A stretch of 64,000 nucleotides of DNA from Azomonas agilis (GTDB taxonomy: Bacteria > Pseudomonadota > Gammaproteobacteria > Pseudomonadales > Pseudomonadaceae). The notes below the pieces were generated by a model. That model was given only the letters and a program-made list of their open reading frames with translations, ran no database searches and was not told where the DNA came from. Location: the NCBI RefSeq assembly GCF_007830255.1, contig NZ_VLKG01000001.1:186001-250000 (forward strand), written 5' to 3'. Both the position numbers and the translations under genes were made by a program. Of the stretch, positions 34,671 through 44,182 are shown one piece after another; positions within the stretch are counted from its first letter, which is position 1, and every line of letters starts with the position of its first letter.

Positions 34671-34939
34671 TCCCTGAGCTGCCTACACGGCAGTGAACAT
34701 CGGCACAACACGCAGCAAAGAGGGCTGTACTTTCTAAGCTGCCTACACGGCAGTGAACTGATGAATGCCACCGGCTTACTCCGACGATCCTTTTCTAAGC
34801 TGCCTACACGGCAGTGAACGTGTTCTTATTCGGCTGGATGGCTAACCGGGTTTTCTAAGCTGCCTACACGGCAGTGAACGCCCAGCTTGAGCTGCTGAAG
34901 TTACAGCAAGATTTCTAAGCTGCCTACACGGCAGTGAAC
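34671..34939 (-). CRISPR. Type I-F CRISPR array, 5 repeats and 4 spacers
   Basis: Repeats of 28 nt at 34671-34698, 34731-34758, 34792-34819, 34852-34879 and 34912-34939. In the transcribed (minus) sense they run GTTCACTGCCGTGTAGGCAG then CTTAGAAA, the I-F type with the Cas6f hairpin and 8-nt handle. Spacers are 32, 33, 32 and 32 nt. The leftmost repeat is degenerate at its handle end (CTCAGGGA), marking the old end of the array, so the leader is on the right next to cas6f. Confidence 0.98.
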
Positions 34940-35070
34940 AAGAGCTTAATTTCCCTAATGCGATAAAGCAAAAGGAAAAAAGGCTCAACCCAGCGATTTA
35001 CCCCTTTTTTTGAGTAAATCGCTAACTCCTTGTTTTTAAAGAGCCTGAGAACACCCTCTGAAAAAAGGGT
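34940..35070 (-). promoter_or_regulatory. CRISPR leader region with terminator-like hairpin
   Basis: Between cas6f and the first repeat, a perfect 10-bp inverted repeat AGCGATTTAC/GTAAATCGCT (34992-35001 and 35014-35023) is nested in an outer pair AGGCTC/GAGCCT; read leftward the structure ends in six Ts, so it may stop the cas transcript before the array. Only about 40 AT-rich bases remain between the T-run and the first repeat for the array promoter and integration signals. Confidence 0.55.
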
Positions 35071-35631
35071 TCAGAACCAAGGAATGGTTGCCTGTGCGCT
35101 TAAACCATACGCCGAAAAGTCTCCCGGTTGCGGCTGAGCAATCAGCGCACCATGCTCAATAAACAGCTTAAAACTCTGCCCCGTACTTTGGCTGCGCAGG
35201 CTGACAAAGGGCAAGCTGAGTAGCTTTTCAGGCGTGTGCGCCGGAATCTGCTCCAATGCTTGAGCCTCTGTCAGCCCCTTGCGCCGGGTAAGACGATTGC
35301 GCAGACGCTCTGGGCTGCTATCACTTTGCACACGGCGCACCACCCGATACTGCACGGCCTCTGGCACTGAGCGCACAGGCTCCACATCACTGTGGTCACG
35401 CATGCCTTTTAACCAATCCAAGGCCATGAGTTGGTTTAATACCACCTCAGAGCCATGCAGCCGCAAGCGATCACCTAAGCCTTTGGAATGCACCTTAGGA
35501 AAGCTCAGGCCGATGTCTGTACGCTTTAGCTCCGCCAGCGCCCGATGCAGCTTGCTGAATAAAGCGCTCATCAACTGGGGTTGGCTGAACTCAGGATCAG
35601 GCAATACCTGGATGTCGATATAACGATCCAT
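35071..35631 (-). CDS. cas6f: CRISPR RNA endonuclease Cas6f (Csy4)
   Basis: Cas6f cuts the repeat hairpin of pre-crRNA and stays bound to the 3' end of crRNA. The 186-residue protein is close to P. aeruginosa Csy4: catalytic His29 in SKLHRALAEL, the arginine-rich helix ERLRNRLTRRKGL that grips the RNA, LPFVSLRSQSTGQSFKLFI with the active-site serine region, and the C-terminal YGLSAQATIPWF. It begins 9 bp after csy3, last in the operon and next to the array. Confidence 0.97.
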   Translation of the reverse strand: MDRYIDIQVLPDPEFSQPQLMSALFSKLHRALAELKRTDIGLSFPKVHSKGLGDRLRLHGSEVVLNQLMALDWLKGMRDHSDVEPVRSVPEAVQYRVVRRVQSDSSPERLRNRLTRRKGLTEAQALEQIPAHTPEKLLSLPFVSLRSQSTGQSFKLFIEHGALIAQPQPGDFSAYGLSAQATIPWF

Positions 35632-35640
35632 GCCCGCCCC

Positions 35641-36672
35641 CTACTCCACCGATCCGAACACACCGCCGCGAATCAGGGTCGCCATAACAAAGTGCTGCTC
35701 CTCAATGCTCAAGGCTTGATCTTTCAGCACCCAGCCATCGAACAGGGTGTAAAAATCGGCCTTAGCCTTGGGCTGGCGGTAGGCTTTGCCTTGGGTGGTC
35801 ACTGAGCCGTAGGGCTCCACCGCAATCGGCCCTAAGTCTTTGCCTTGCTCATCGGCGGGATACCAAGTATCAATGGTGCGTAGGGCATTGCCGATTTTCT
35901 GGCTGTGCATGGCGGCGACTTTGTTCACCTCGTACAGGGTTTTGCTTTTGTCCCCGCGACTGCGATCTAAAATCAACTCTTGAGAGGGGAATACTTCCTG
36001 TCCCGCACCCACACGCACATAGGCGGTAATTTCCAGCAGCAGATGGCGCGTACCGCGTAAAGCTTCAGCAATCAGGCTGCCCAACTCATTCAGAGCTTTG
36101 GCTTGTGTACCGGCCTCAAAACCGCGCAGAGACAATGCAAGGGCATCGAATGTCCAAGTTTGAGCGGCACTGCCCTCTACCTGATGAGCCACCTGCACTT
36201 CGACTTGCTCAGCACCCACACGGTTGCGCCACAAAAAGCGCCCGTTGGCCAGATTGAAGGCGTAACGGCAGGCCAGCTCAGTGAATTGTTGTGCCTCAGC
36301 GTATTCTTTGACCTTGCCCAGTAGCTTGTCTTGGTAGTCAGCACTGTTACAAGCGGAAGGCGTACCAGCACCGGCCAACACGCGCAGGCTAAAGCGCACG
36401 CGCAGGGTATCAGCCTCTGGTGGAAGTGCCGCCACATCGACCTTTTGCAGGTTAGGGTTTTCAATGGCCGCGTCCAGCTTGGCAGGGTCTTGATCCTTGG
36501 TTTTCAGGCGGTTGGAGATGGTGCCGCGCACGGATTTTTCCCGCACGGCAATGGGTGTCCATGCGTCCTGCTGTTGCCAGTTTCCAGCATAAAACAGAGC
36601 ATCGGAAGGGTCGAGTTTGCGCTCAAAAGCCAGTACGGAGGCGGTTTTCAGTGCGTCTTTTTCTTTAGCCAT
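35641..36672 (-). CDS. csy3: Cascade backbone protein Cas7f (Csy3)
   Basis: Csy3 forms the six-subunit backbone along the crRNA in the I-F surveillance complex. The 343-residue protein has the family's start ([21 protein letters not shown]), a thumb-like segment and ending ([18 protein letters not shown]). The start lies 14 bp after csy2, with an AAGGA site. The full length argues for a working complex. Confidence 0.95.
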   Translation of the reverse strand: MAKEKDALKTASVLAFERKLDPSDALFYAGNWQQQDAWTPIAVREKSVRGTISNRLKTKDQDPAKLDAAIENPNLQKVDVAALPPEADTLRVRFSLRVLAGAGTPSACNSADYQDKLLGKVKEYAEAQQFTELACRYAFNLANGRFLWRNRVGAEQVEVQVAHQVEGSAAQTWTFDALALSLRGFEAGTQAKALNELGSLIAEALRGTRHLLLEITAYVRVGAGQEVFPSQELILDRSRGDKSKTLYEVNKVAAMHSQKIGNALRTIDTWYPADEQGKDLGPIAVEPYGSVTTQGKAYRQPKAKADFYTLFDGWVLKDQALSIEEQHFVMATLIRGGVFGSVE

Positions 36673-36686
36673 GACGGAAAGTCCTT

Positions 36687-37658
36687 TTAGTCAAAATCGT
36701 AGAATGGGGTAGTTTGATAGTCATTGCGGCAGCGATACAGACCTTGCTCAGGTGAGCTGTCGGCGTACCACAGCAAATCTTGGACAGACTCCAAACGGTG
36801 CGGGCTAACCCACTGGCCGATGGAGAACAGGCTTTCGACAAAACGAAAGGGCGTGTCCTTATCGCGGGCATTGGCTACAGAACCGGCAGGCAGAACCTCA
36901 GTTAATGCGCCATAGCCCACGGGGATGGGCACAATCCAACCATTGCCTGCACGGTCGTGCTGCCATTCTTTGTGTTCGGCATCGTAGCGCCAGTTAATTC
37001 GTGACAGCGACAGCCACGCCTCCAAAGCCGAAGCCTGTGGATTTTTAGCCTGTAGTTGCTCTTGGCGCTGTTGGAGCAAATCGGCGCGCTCGACAAGGGC
37101 AAAACCGGGGAGTAAATGCACCCGTTTTTCTCGGAATACCCTGCTCTGTTCGGCGGAGTCTTCGGGGAGTGACACGACATAAGGTTGTTGCCGACGATGC
37201 GGCGCAGTTGAAGGAATCAAGGAGCCTCCGGCTACGCGCATGGGCATCAGCAACTCCTGCACCTGTGCGGCCAGCTTTTGCCGCTCTTCCTCAGAGGCAT
37301 TCAGCAGCGCGTGGCTCTGGATGCCAAAGACGAGGCTGATGTCCAGATGCATGCGTCCTTCTTCGACAATGGCGACGGTGCTGCCGTCTTTGTCGATGGG
37401 ATTGCGGGTGAGATGGAAACCACTGAGGTACTTATCGCCGCTGCTTTGTTCTTGGTGCTGATGCGCCACCACGCCCACGGCGTTAAATTGCAGATCCAAG
37501 CCCGCCTGATGGGTTCGGCGCTCCAAAGCCCACATCACCCCCAAAAAGGCGGTGATGGAGGGAAAGCCGTGGGTCAGCGGACTGGAGATGGCATTGGCGT
37601 TTTGTACCCGCAAGTGAGGCAGCACCAGCAGATAGTCAATAGCAGGGCACTGGCTCAT
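36687..37658 (-). CDS. csy2: Cascade protein Cas5f (Csy2)
   Basis: Csy2 pairs with Csy1 at the 5' handle of crRNA in the I-F complex. The protein is 323 residues from ATG 37658, which overlaps the csy1 stop (ATGA); the longer frame upstream would extend into csy1 and lacks support. Family features include [19 protein letters not shown] and [18 protein letters not shown] at the N-terminus and [15 protein letters not shown], with a conserved C-terminus ([16 protein letters not shown]). Confidence 0.95.
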   Translation of the reverse strand: MSQCPAIDYLLVLPHLRVQNANAISSPLTHGFPSITAFLGVMWALERRTHQAGLDLQFNAVGVVAHQHQEQSSGDKYLSGFHLTRNPIDKDGSTVAIVEEGRMHLDISLVFGIQSHALLNASEEERQKLAAQVQELLMPMRVAGGSLIPSTAPHRRQQPYVVSLPEDSAEQSRVFREKRVHLLPGFALVERADLLQQRQEQLQAKNPQASALEAWLSLSRINWRYDAEHKEWQHDRAGNGWIVPIPVGYGALTEVLPAGSVANARDKDTPFRFVESLFSIGQWVSPHRLESVQDLLWYADSSPEQGLYRCRNDYQTTPFYDFD

Positions 37659-39013
37659 AGGGCACCTCCTTGGGAACAAGGAGCCCGACGACGCATTGTT
37701 GCAGGCCACTCCGTCACCTCAACAATGGCTTGTTTAGCCCAATGGCGGTACTCAACATCACCCACCGGCAAAGGGTATTTAGCCGATAAGTAGTTATTTG
37801 CCCAGTTCGCAAAGCGCCCTGCTACTTCGTCGGGCCAATCCTTCCATTCGTAGGCTTGGGCAAAGGCTATATCTTCATCCTGATAATCAGGGCGCGGCGC
37901 TAACTCGGTGCGCTCAGGATCGAGCCACAGTTGTTCGCATAGAGGAAGTTTGCAGTTGGTATCCCGCGTCCATCCGGCTGGAAAGGCTTGCTGCATGGCT
38001 AAACCAAAAGCCGCTAAGGATTGACCTAGGGCTTGCTCGATGCGTTCGCGTTTAGTCCGCGTTTCCATAGTAGGCGGTGGATTACTGGTCAAAAATTCGC
38101 CCAATTGCTTGAGCAAGCTCGGCACCTCTTCGTAGCTCTGGAAGCGTTGCAAGGCCGAATCAATAAACAGCAGTTGGCGCGGCTGAACTTGTGCCCATGA
38201 AGGCGGCGCAGAGGACAGCAAGTAGTTCACGCCACCGCGCTCGCTATTCAACTGGCTGATGTTTTGCGGTTTGGTACCGCCTAACTTCCGCACCGCTAAA
38301 CCGCGATACTCCACATAGGGCGCATCGTGGGGCTGATTATCGCGGCGTGCTTGGCGGGCCTCTTTATTTGCCTCACCAAAACGCGCGGCTTGAATGTCGT
38401 GATGCACCGCATGGGCCAAGCTGCTGGAAAACAGCGGTTGCAGCAGGTGGAAGTGCTCATCCTGCGTCGGATCATCTCCAATACACCAATAGACTTGCTT
38501 GGCCATGGGGTGGGAAGCGTAGTCTGCATCGGCGCTGCGAATCAGCCCTTTAAAGGCAGCGCTCCAGTCTTGTGCCGTGGCTGAGTCAGGGTGTAAGGCC
38601 GCTACTAAGTCAGGATCGTCGGCTAAAAACCAATCCAGCAGACGGCGCTGTTCCACATCCAGCTTGAGGAACTTGTATACATCAAGGGCCGCCGCGTTAC
38701 CGACCACATCATCAGCGTATTCAGCCCCCAAGGTATGGCTGCCGATCTCTGCATGGCTAGGTAATTCTGTGGGGACAAGATATAGGCTACTTCCCCGTGC
38801 ATCGGGATGGGTCGCCTTCAGCACATGAGTTACAGCCTGTATCTGGGTGACACGGCGCGCGGCATCGGCCAGCCATGTGTGGTAGTCGTATTTAGCGGCT
38901 TTGTCGAAATCGTCCGAATCTTTAAGCTTTTCGTCTTTGCGCTGCTGGATAAAGCCTCGAATAGTGCTACGAAATAATTGCTGACGTTGGTTAGCATCCT
39001 GCATTAAATCCAT
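37655..39013 (-). CDS. csy1: Cascade large subunit Cas8f (Csy1)
   Basis: Csy1 recognises the PAM and, with Csy2, forms the tail of the I-F complex. The 452-residue protein starts with FRSTIRGFIQQRKDEKLKD, typical of Csy1, continues with LYLVPTELPSHAEIGSHTLG, and has the FLADDPDLVAALHPDSATAQ and NISQLNSERGGVNYLLSSAP segments. It is separated from cas3 by 70 bp containing a hairpin, and overlaps csy2 by 4 bp. Confidence 0.96.
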   Translation of the reverse strand: MDLMQDANQRQQLFRSTIRGFIQQRKDEKLKDSDDFDKAAKYDYHTWLADAARRVTQIQAVTHVLKATHPDARGSSLYLVPTELPSHAEIGSHTLGAEYADDVVGNAAALDVYKFLKLDVEQRRLLDWFLADDPDLVAALHPDSATAQDWSAAFKGLIRSADADYASHPMAKQVYWCIGDDPTQDEHFHLLQPLFSSSLAHAVHHDIQAARFGEANKEARQARRDNQPHDAPYVEYRGLAVRKLGGTKPQNISQLNSERGGVNYLLSSAPPSWAQVQPRQLLFIDSALQRFQSYEEVPSLLKQLGEFLTSNPPPTMETRTKRERIEQALGQSLAAFGLAMQQAFPAGWTRDTNCKLPLCEQLWLDPERTELAPRPDYQDEDIAFAQAYEWKDWPDEVAGRFANWANNYLSAKYPLPVGDVEYRHWAKQAIVEVTEWPATMRRRAPCSQGGAL

Positions 39014-39032
39014 ACTCCGAGAAATAAAGCCG

Positions 39033-39058
39033 TGCTCACTTTAAAAACTCAGTGAGCA
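39033..39058 (-). promoter_or_regulatory. Stem-loop between cas3 and csy1
   Basis: TGCTCACT and AGTGAGCA pair perfectly (8 bp) around a 10-nt AT-rich loop, about 20 bp before the csy1 start in the only sizeable gap of the cas operon. It might be a processing site, an attenuator or an operator for the csy genes. Confidence 0.5.
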
Positions 39059-39083
39059 AAAGGCCAGCATCTTCCTTGATCGA

Positions 39084-42000
39084 TTATCTGCTTTTGCCAA
39101 ACCCCAAAACCGGATGATAGCGCCAGCCTTGCCCTGATTTAGGCACCGCCACCACTGCAAAGCGCTCGGCACAGCGGTGCAGAGATTGACCCTGTGCTTC
39201 GGTTTGAGCTTCGAGTAACTGCATCAGGTCGTGCTGCCCCCAAGGCTCAATGCGCGGGCCAAGCTGGGCTTCAAGGTCGATGCGTTCTAAAAGGCTGTGC
39301 TCGGCCTCAGTGTAGATGGCGGGGTTTCGACCTTTCGCTTCTTGGTGAATGCGATAGAACAGCAACTGCTCCTCGTCTTCATCCGGTAAAAACAGCACCT
39401 CCACATCGGGGTTTGGGTCGTCGCGGAACGGCTGTTGCTGGGGTAGTACGCCGGTCAGAAGGGCTTGGGGAAACTGCCAGCCACAGGCGGCATCCAAATC
39501 GCAGGAGGAACGAACCCCGCGTTTCGGCGGTTGTGGAGTGCGATCTTTAGGCAGCATCTGCACAGCCATTCGGGCGTGCTCCAAATTTACGAGGCTGGTT
39601 TTGGCCTGCTGCTTGGCTTCTGGGTGCGGCTCAATTCGCGGGCAGGCGCTGATGCCTTGGTATTCTTCTTCGCGCAGCAGTTGGGTTAGCGAATGAGTGT
39701 TGAGCCGAAACTCATCACTGACGGCCACGCCATCACGTTCAAAACCCGGTTTCACAAAAGCGGCTTTTCCGGGTTGGCTGAAGTGGCGCAGATTGGTATC
39801 AAAAATCAGAATATTCGGCGTTTGACAGGGCCACTGACGATGCCGCTGCACCCGTCCGGCCAACTGAATCAGCGAGCGCATGGAAGAAGGCTCTACCACG
39901 GCCCAATCGTAATCGTGGTCGCGGCCCACTTCAGTCACCGGCGAGCCTAAAACCACAAAGATGTGCTGCGGCTCCGGGGATTGCTCAAGGATTTGGCGAA
40001 TCTCTGGCCGCTCATACACCGCTTGGGGCGTGCGGCGGTTTAAACAGCCATCCAATTGCTGCTCAATGGCCGAACGCAGAATCAACGGAAAACGCGCATG
40101 ATAAACGCATAAATGAATGCGATAACCTTCCGGTGCGCCCCGCTTGAATAGCGCCAACGCCACCTCAAACAGCGGCTCGATATTAGCCATCCGCACCAGC
40201 CCAAAGCTGACCTTTTTACCCGTATGCGGGCAGGTTTCAGCATGGCGATCATGGGCTTTTAGGATGGCTTCCTGTACTGACTCAGCAAAGGCGCGGTACA
40301 AAGCCTCTTCCTTGCTGGCCGTGAGATTGAGTGGTATCAGCTCACCCCGACGGCAGGCTTTATCCGCTTGCTGCTTCAGTTTGCTGACCCGCTGTTGCAC
40401 AAAGGCCGCGTGCTGTTGGCGCAGGCTTTCCGCATCCGTACAGCCTTGGCTCTGTACGCCGAACTCATCCACCCACAGGCAGGGGATTTCCGGCACTCGT
40501 CCGGCGTTGGGTTGGCCTCGGTTGCGTTGATACTGGGATCGTCCGGCGTGGTAGGCCAAAAACATGCCTTCCACCAAGGCCGGAGGTAAGGTAGCCGAAG
40601 ACAGCAGCACCCGCGTCCCCAAGAGTCCGGCCCAATACATCAGGCGCGTTAAGGCGGGTAAGTCGTTGAGGTCGAAGTCGTCTAGCTCATCCAACACCAA
40701 ATCGCTGCTCATCAGCCGCAACATAGGTGCAATTTGCCGTCCCGCGCGCAAGGACTCGGTGGCCGGAATCAGGTGGTCGATGGTGCAGACCAACAAAGGT
40801 GCAGACAGCAGCTTACGGGTTTCAGGGTCAGCGGCGAACAGCACGGGATGTTCGGCCATTTGCCCTTCATAGAGGACATGGCTGTCTTCCTCCAACAAGG
40901 CTTGGGTAGAGGCAGAGCCCTGTGCCTCGGCTTGCTCTTGGTAGAACTCAAACAGCGCACGGCTGGCCGAGCCGCCAACACGAATGGCCAGTTCGTCTTC
41001 ATCTAAATGCAGGTCTTGGCGGTAGCTGCGTCCGGTTTGCAGGGTCAGGGTACGCAGGCCCAAGGCAAAGCTGGCGCGCATTCCTCGCTCTGGGTCACTT
41101 AGGGCATAGAGAATCCGTGCATTAGCCAAGGTTTTACCGCAGCCAGTGGAGGCCATATTGATGATAAAAGCCCCTTGCTCCGCCGCTCGATTGCGGAGCG
41201 CAGCGGCAGCCTCAGCAGCTTTGTTTTGCCAGAAAAACGCCCTCTTATCTGTACGCTTAGCCAATCCACGGTGTTTAGCCAAACGGGGCAAATGGCGCTC
41301 AAAGCTCATCAACCCATAGCCAATACGACCGGCCCACTGAGTTACGCCTAACAGGTGTTCTTCCAGCGTTTGCTTGAGCTGCCCGGATGAATCGCTGTTG
41401 GCGTACAGGGCTTTGGGATCAGCCTCGGATTGAGCAGCAGCCGGCAAGCTGGAGTAGTGATGATCCGCTAGCATCAGACTTAGGCGGGCCAAGTGCATCA
41501 CATAGGGATTATCCAGCCATCGACCTTTATCCGGCTGGCTCGTCAAAGCCAACAGCTTGCGGGCTACCTTGCTGGCTTGGGCACGCCATGGGAGCATCTG
41601 AACCGGCAACGCCTGTTTGAACTGCCAGTACGCTTCAATCTGGGCGGGCTCTGCCGGTCGGTATTGCTCGTTCCAATCGTGTTCTACAGAGGCTAATAGA
41701 TCAGGCAAACGCGCGACTTTAAAGTCGGTAGCACGTTTACCCAGCCATTGCTGCTCACCTTGCTCGTAGACCGGCAACACCGGCAAACGATGGTGGCTAA
41801 CCATCAGCCAGCCAATGGCGGCAGCTAAGGGGGGTAAGCTTTGGAAGGGTTTTGGCGCTTTCTCATCCAAGCCATCGCACCAATAACGGCCCGCCTTCAG
41901 CCAAGTGGCATCGTCTTCGGAGGTAGGGTCGGCCAAGCGTTGCAGCCAGCCGCTGTCCTCCGTTTGATCTGGCCCAACAAAGGCGTGCAGCAAGCGCAGG

Positions 42001-42458
42001 GACACCCACTCATGGCGGTAGAGGTTTTTCTCCACCAACCCGCACTGCCGTAATCGCTGCTGAAAGGCCACACTGGATTTGCCCAAGTCGTGCATTAGGG
42101 CGGCCATCTGCGCTAACAGCCGAATATCCTCGCCGGTGTGCCAGTCGTTTTCATCTTCAGTACGCAAAATATTGCTCCGGGTGCGGTTGGTAGGGACAGC
42201 GCCTTGGGCGTTAAAACGTGAGGCATCGCCGACAATCCACAGCAGCTCGCTGTGATCCTTACCGCGAATCCAGTGGCAGGCCACGGCGGTATTTTTGCGC
42301 GCGGTTTTACGCAGCAAACGCCGTAAAGTGCTTAAACCCTGTTGGGTGATAGGGGTTTGCCACGTACGCTCGCCACGCCGCTCGGCAAATTGGTCGAGGA
42401 TGCGGCGGGTTTCGGTCAGAGCGCGTTTGCTGCACTCCGAAATCAGCAGGATATTCAT
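39084..42458 (-). CDS. cas3: Cas2-Cas3 fusion nuclease-helicase
   Basis: The I-F-specific fusion combines the Cas2 part used in spacer integration with the Cas3 effector. Of 1124 residues, ~1-95 form the Cas2-like domain (MNILLISECSKRALTETRRI); then an HD nuclease with MAALMHDLGKSS (His123, Asp124); then a superfamily 2 helicase with Walker A MASTGCGKTLANARI (near 436), motif II LVLDELDDFD (near 589) and motif VI QLAGRVQRHRQW. All domains are intact. The start overlaps the cas1 stop (ATGA). Confidence 0.97.
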   Translation of the reverse strand: MNILLISECSKRALTETRRILDQFAERRGERTWQTPITQQGLSTLRRLLRKTARKNTAVACHWIRGKDHSELLWIVGDASRFNAQGAVPTNRTRSNILRTEDENDWHTGEDIRLLAQMAALMHDLGKSSVAFQQRLRQCGLVEKNLYRHEWVSLRLLHAFVGPDQTEDSGWLQRLADPTSEDDATWLKAGRYWCDGLDEKAPKPFQSLPPLAAAIGWLMVSHHRLPVLPVYEQGEQQWLGKRATDFKVARLPDLLASVEHDWNEQYRPAEPAQIEAYWQFKQALPVQMLPWRAQASKVARKLLALTSQPDKGRWLDNPYVMHLARLSLMLADHHYSSLPAAAQSEADPKALYANSDSSGQLKQTLEEHLLGVTQWAGRIGYGLMSFERHLPRLAKHRGLAKRTDKRAFFWQNKAAEAAAALRNRAAEQGAFIINMASTGCGKTLANARILYALSDPERGMRASFALGLRTLTLQTGRSYRQDLHLDEDELAIRVGGSASRALFEFYQEQAEAQGSASTQALLEEDSHVLYEGQMAEHPVLFAADPETRKLLSAPLLVCTIDHLIPATESLRAGRQIAPMLRLMSSDLVLDELDDFDLNDLPALTRLMYWAGLLGTRVLLSSATLPPALVEGMFLAYHAGRSQYQRNRGQPNAGRVPEIPCLWVDEFGVQSQGCTDAESLRQQHAAFVQQRVSKLKQQADKACRRGELIPLNLTASKEEALYRAFAESVQEAILKAHDRHAETCPHTGKKVSFGLVRMANIEPLFEVALALFKRGAPEGYRIHLCVYHARFPLILRSAIEQQLDGCLNRRTPQAVYERPEIRQILEQSPEPQHIFVVLGSPVTEVGRDHDYDWAVVEPSSMRSLIQLAGRVQRHRQWPCQTPNILIFDTNLRHFSQPGKAAFVKPGFERDGVAVSDEFRLNTHSLTQLLREEEYQGISACPRIEPHPEAKQQAKTSLVNLEHARMAVQMLPKDRTPQPPKRGVRSSCDLDAACGWQFPQALLTGVLPQQQPFRDDPNPDVEVLFLPDEDEEQLLFYRIHQEAKGRNPAIYTEAEHSLLERIDLEAQLGPRIEPWGQHDLMQLLEAQTEAQGQSLHRCAERFAVVAVPKSGQGWRYHPVLGFGKSR

Positions 42459-43432
42459 ACCTTGGACGCTCCCAGTTGCTGGGCAATCTGCTGGATCTGT
42501 TCGATCATAAAATCCAAGGCTTCGGTGCGCGTTAGCAGCTCTAGGCAGCTTTGGCGAAACGCTTGTTCTTCGTCACCACGTTGGGCGGAGATAAAGGCTT
42601 GGGGCAGAATCAGAGCATCCTTGACCAAATCCGCCACATCAAACACCAAGCCGCCGCGTCGGGTTTTACCGTGCAGCACCGCCAAGCCGTGGGGCAAGCC
42701 CAACACCCAAGTGGCGGTCGCGCCTAGGCCATAGGCCAGATAGTTGCCGTGGTCTAAAAAGCGATTGGCGGCATCGGTGCCGCTGCCACGTTTAGCGCGG
42801 GTAAAGGGGCCATAGCCCATTGTTTGACTGGCCAGCGCATATAAGGCTTTGCTCATACGCATTTCTTCAGTCAGTAAGGCTGATACGCTGGGCATGGCCT
42901 CAAAGTTTTTGGAGGCGGCGTTTAATAAAACTGATAGGCGCTTGGCATTGACCTTAAAATCCGCCTCCCGCAGCAGCCGATTGTTCAGCCAATGTTGTTC
43001 AATCCAGCGGATGCGTGCTTGTTGAATGGCTTTGGCGGCCTGCACTCGCTTAGTCTCATCAAACCAAAAACTCACCCACTGCTGTAGATACTCGGTAGGT
43101 CGGTATTCGCTTTGGGGCGAGAACCACGCCACCTCAATATCCATTTCATTGGCGCTGAACAGTGGCGTGCCGCCGCCGCCACAAAAGCCCACCAAAACCC
43201 CAGCCTTGGCCAATTCGCGCATGGCCGCTTGGGTGACGGAAGTCCCGGTGCCCAACAGGATGCTGGTGGTATTGGCGATAGGGATATTCCAATACAGGGA
43301 TTCCTTCCCCCGATCAGTCACATATTCCACGCGCCCACCATTGACCAATACTCGGCAATGTTCGAGGTAGTACAGATTGGCGCGCTTAGAGTGCAGAATG
43401 GTTTTTAAATCAGAAGATTTAATATCGTCCAT
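42455..43432 (-). CDS. cas1: CRISPR integrase Cas1 (type I-F)
   Basis: Cas1 inserts new spacers at the leader end. The 325-residue protein has the I-F start (LKTILHSKRANLYYLEHCRV), the N-terminal beta domain (LVNGGRVEYVTDRGKESLYW), and the helical catalytic domain with ARIRWIEQHW, FLDHGNYLAYGLGATATWVL and GLPHGLAVLHGKTRRGGLVF holding the metal-binding Glu/His/Asp. Upstream a 15-bp perfect inverted repeat overlaps its AAGG ribosome site. It is the first gene of the cas operon. Confidence 0.97.
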   Translation of the reverse strand: MDDIKSSDLKTILHSKRANLYYLEHCRVLVNGGRVEYVTDRGKESLYWNIPIANTTSILLGTGTSVTQAAMRELAKAGVLVGFCGGGGTPLFSANEMDIEVAWFSPQSEYRPTEYLQQWVSFWFDETKRVQAAKAIQQARIRWIEQHWLNNRLLREADFKVNAKRLSVLLNAASKNFEAMPSVSALLTEEMRMSKALYALASQTMGYGPFTRAKRGSGTDAANRFLDHGNYLAYGLGATATWVLGLPHGLAVLHGKTRRGGLVFDVADLVKDALILPQAFISAQRGDEEQAFRQSCLELLTRTEALDFMIEQIQQIAQQLGASKV

Positions 43433-43438
43433 AATTAA

Positions 43439-43490
43439 CCTTATAGATAAAAGAATACTTGAATATGCTGTCGAACTTTTATCTATAAGG
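43439..43490 (-). promoter_or_regulatory. Perfect 15-bp inverted repeat in the cas1 leader
   Basis: CCTTATAGATAAAAG (43439-43453) and CTTTTATCTATAAGG (43476-43490) are exact reverse complements, 22 bp apart, starting 7 bp from the cas1 ATG. The arm nearest the gene contains the AAGG ribosome site, so an mRNA hairpin would hide it; as DNA the two arms could be an operator for a dimeric regulator. Confidence 0.85.
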
Positions 43491-43555
43491 CTATACAGTT
43501 AAATAAAACTTAATAACAGCCCTGTGTTACCGCTTTTAAAGTTACTTCGCCTTAC

Positions 43556-44050
43556 TCAGCCCTGAAGATCCTTCCAGATTAAATAAAGGCGTAAATCAAA
43601 CTCCAGTTGGCCATAACCGGGTAGCATATGTTCGCACAACTGATAAAAGGCTTTGTTGTGCTCCATTTCCCGCAGGTGGGCTAATTCATGTACCAAGATC
43701 ATGTCGAGAAATTGCGGGGCACAATCGCGAAATACACTGGCAATGCGAATTTCCCGACTGCTGCGTAACCGGCCTCCGTGATTTTTGGAGCTACGGGTGT
43801 GCAGACCGAGGGCGTTTTTCAGCACATCCTGTTTACTGTCATAAAGCACGCGGTCGAGGGTAGGTGCATTTCGCAGATACTTTTGGCGTAAAGCGGCTGC
43901 CTTTTCATACAACGCACGGTCGCTGCCACAGTCATGGCGGTCAGGGTAGCGACTGTGCAGATAATTACCAAGGCGATCCTCGGCAATCATTTTCTCAACC
44001 TGAACAATCAGGTGCGCAGGATAGCCATTCAGGTAACGCAGGGAACTCAT
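43556..44050 (-). CDS. ygjP: YgjP-like metallopeptidase
   Basis: A 164-residue cytoplasmic zinc metallopeptidase of the YgjP/DUF45 family, close to E. coli YgjP along its length. The zinc motif is LVHELAHLREMEH. Other matches are RYPDRHDCGSDRALY, FLRNAP-like LRNAPTLDRVLYDSKQDVLK and ALGLHTRSS. The start is set at ATG 44050 (MSSLRYLNGYP), which corresponds to the E. coli N-terminus, rather than six codons upstream. The physiological substrate is unknown. Confidence 0.9.
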   Translation of the reverse strand: MSSLRYLNGYPAHLIVQVEKMIAEDRLGNYLHSRYPDRHDCGSDRALYEKAAALRQKYLRNAPTLDRVLYDSKQDVLKNALGLHTRSSKNHGGRLRSSREIRIASVFRDCAPQFLDMILVHELAHLREMEHNKAFYQLCEHMLPGYGQLEFDLRLYLIWKDLQG

Positions 44051-44182
44051 GGCGGGTTTTAAATCCAATCAACGAAGAATGCAGATACTAACAGCCCTAA
44101 AGCGCACTGAGCCGCAGCCCCGCTGCCGGTATACTAAAATCCCAACACAAAACTCATCATCCAATTATTAAGGAATTTACCC

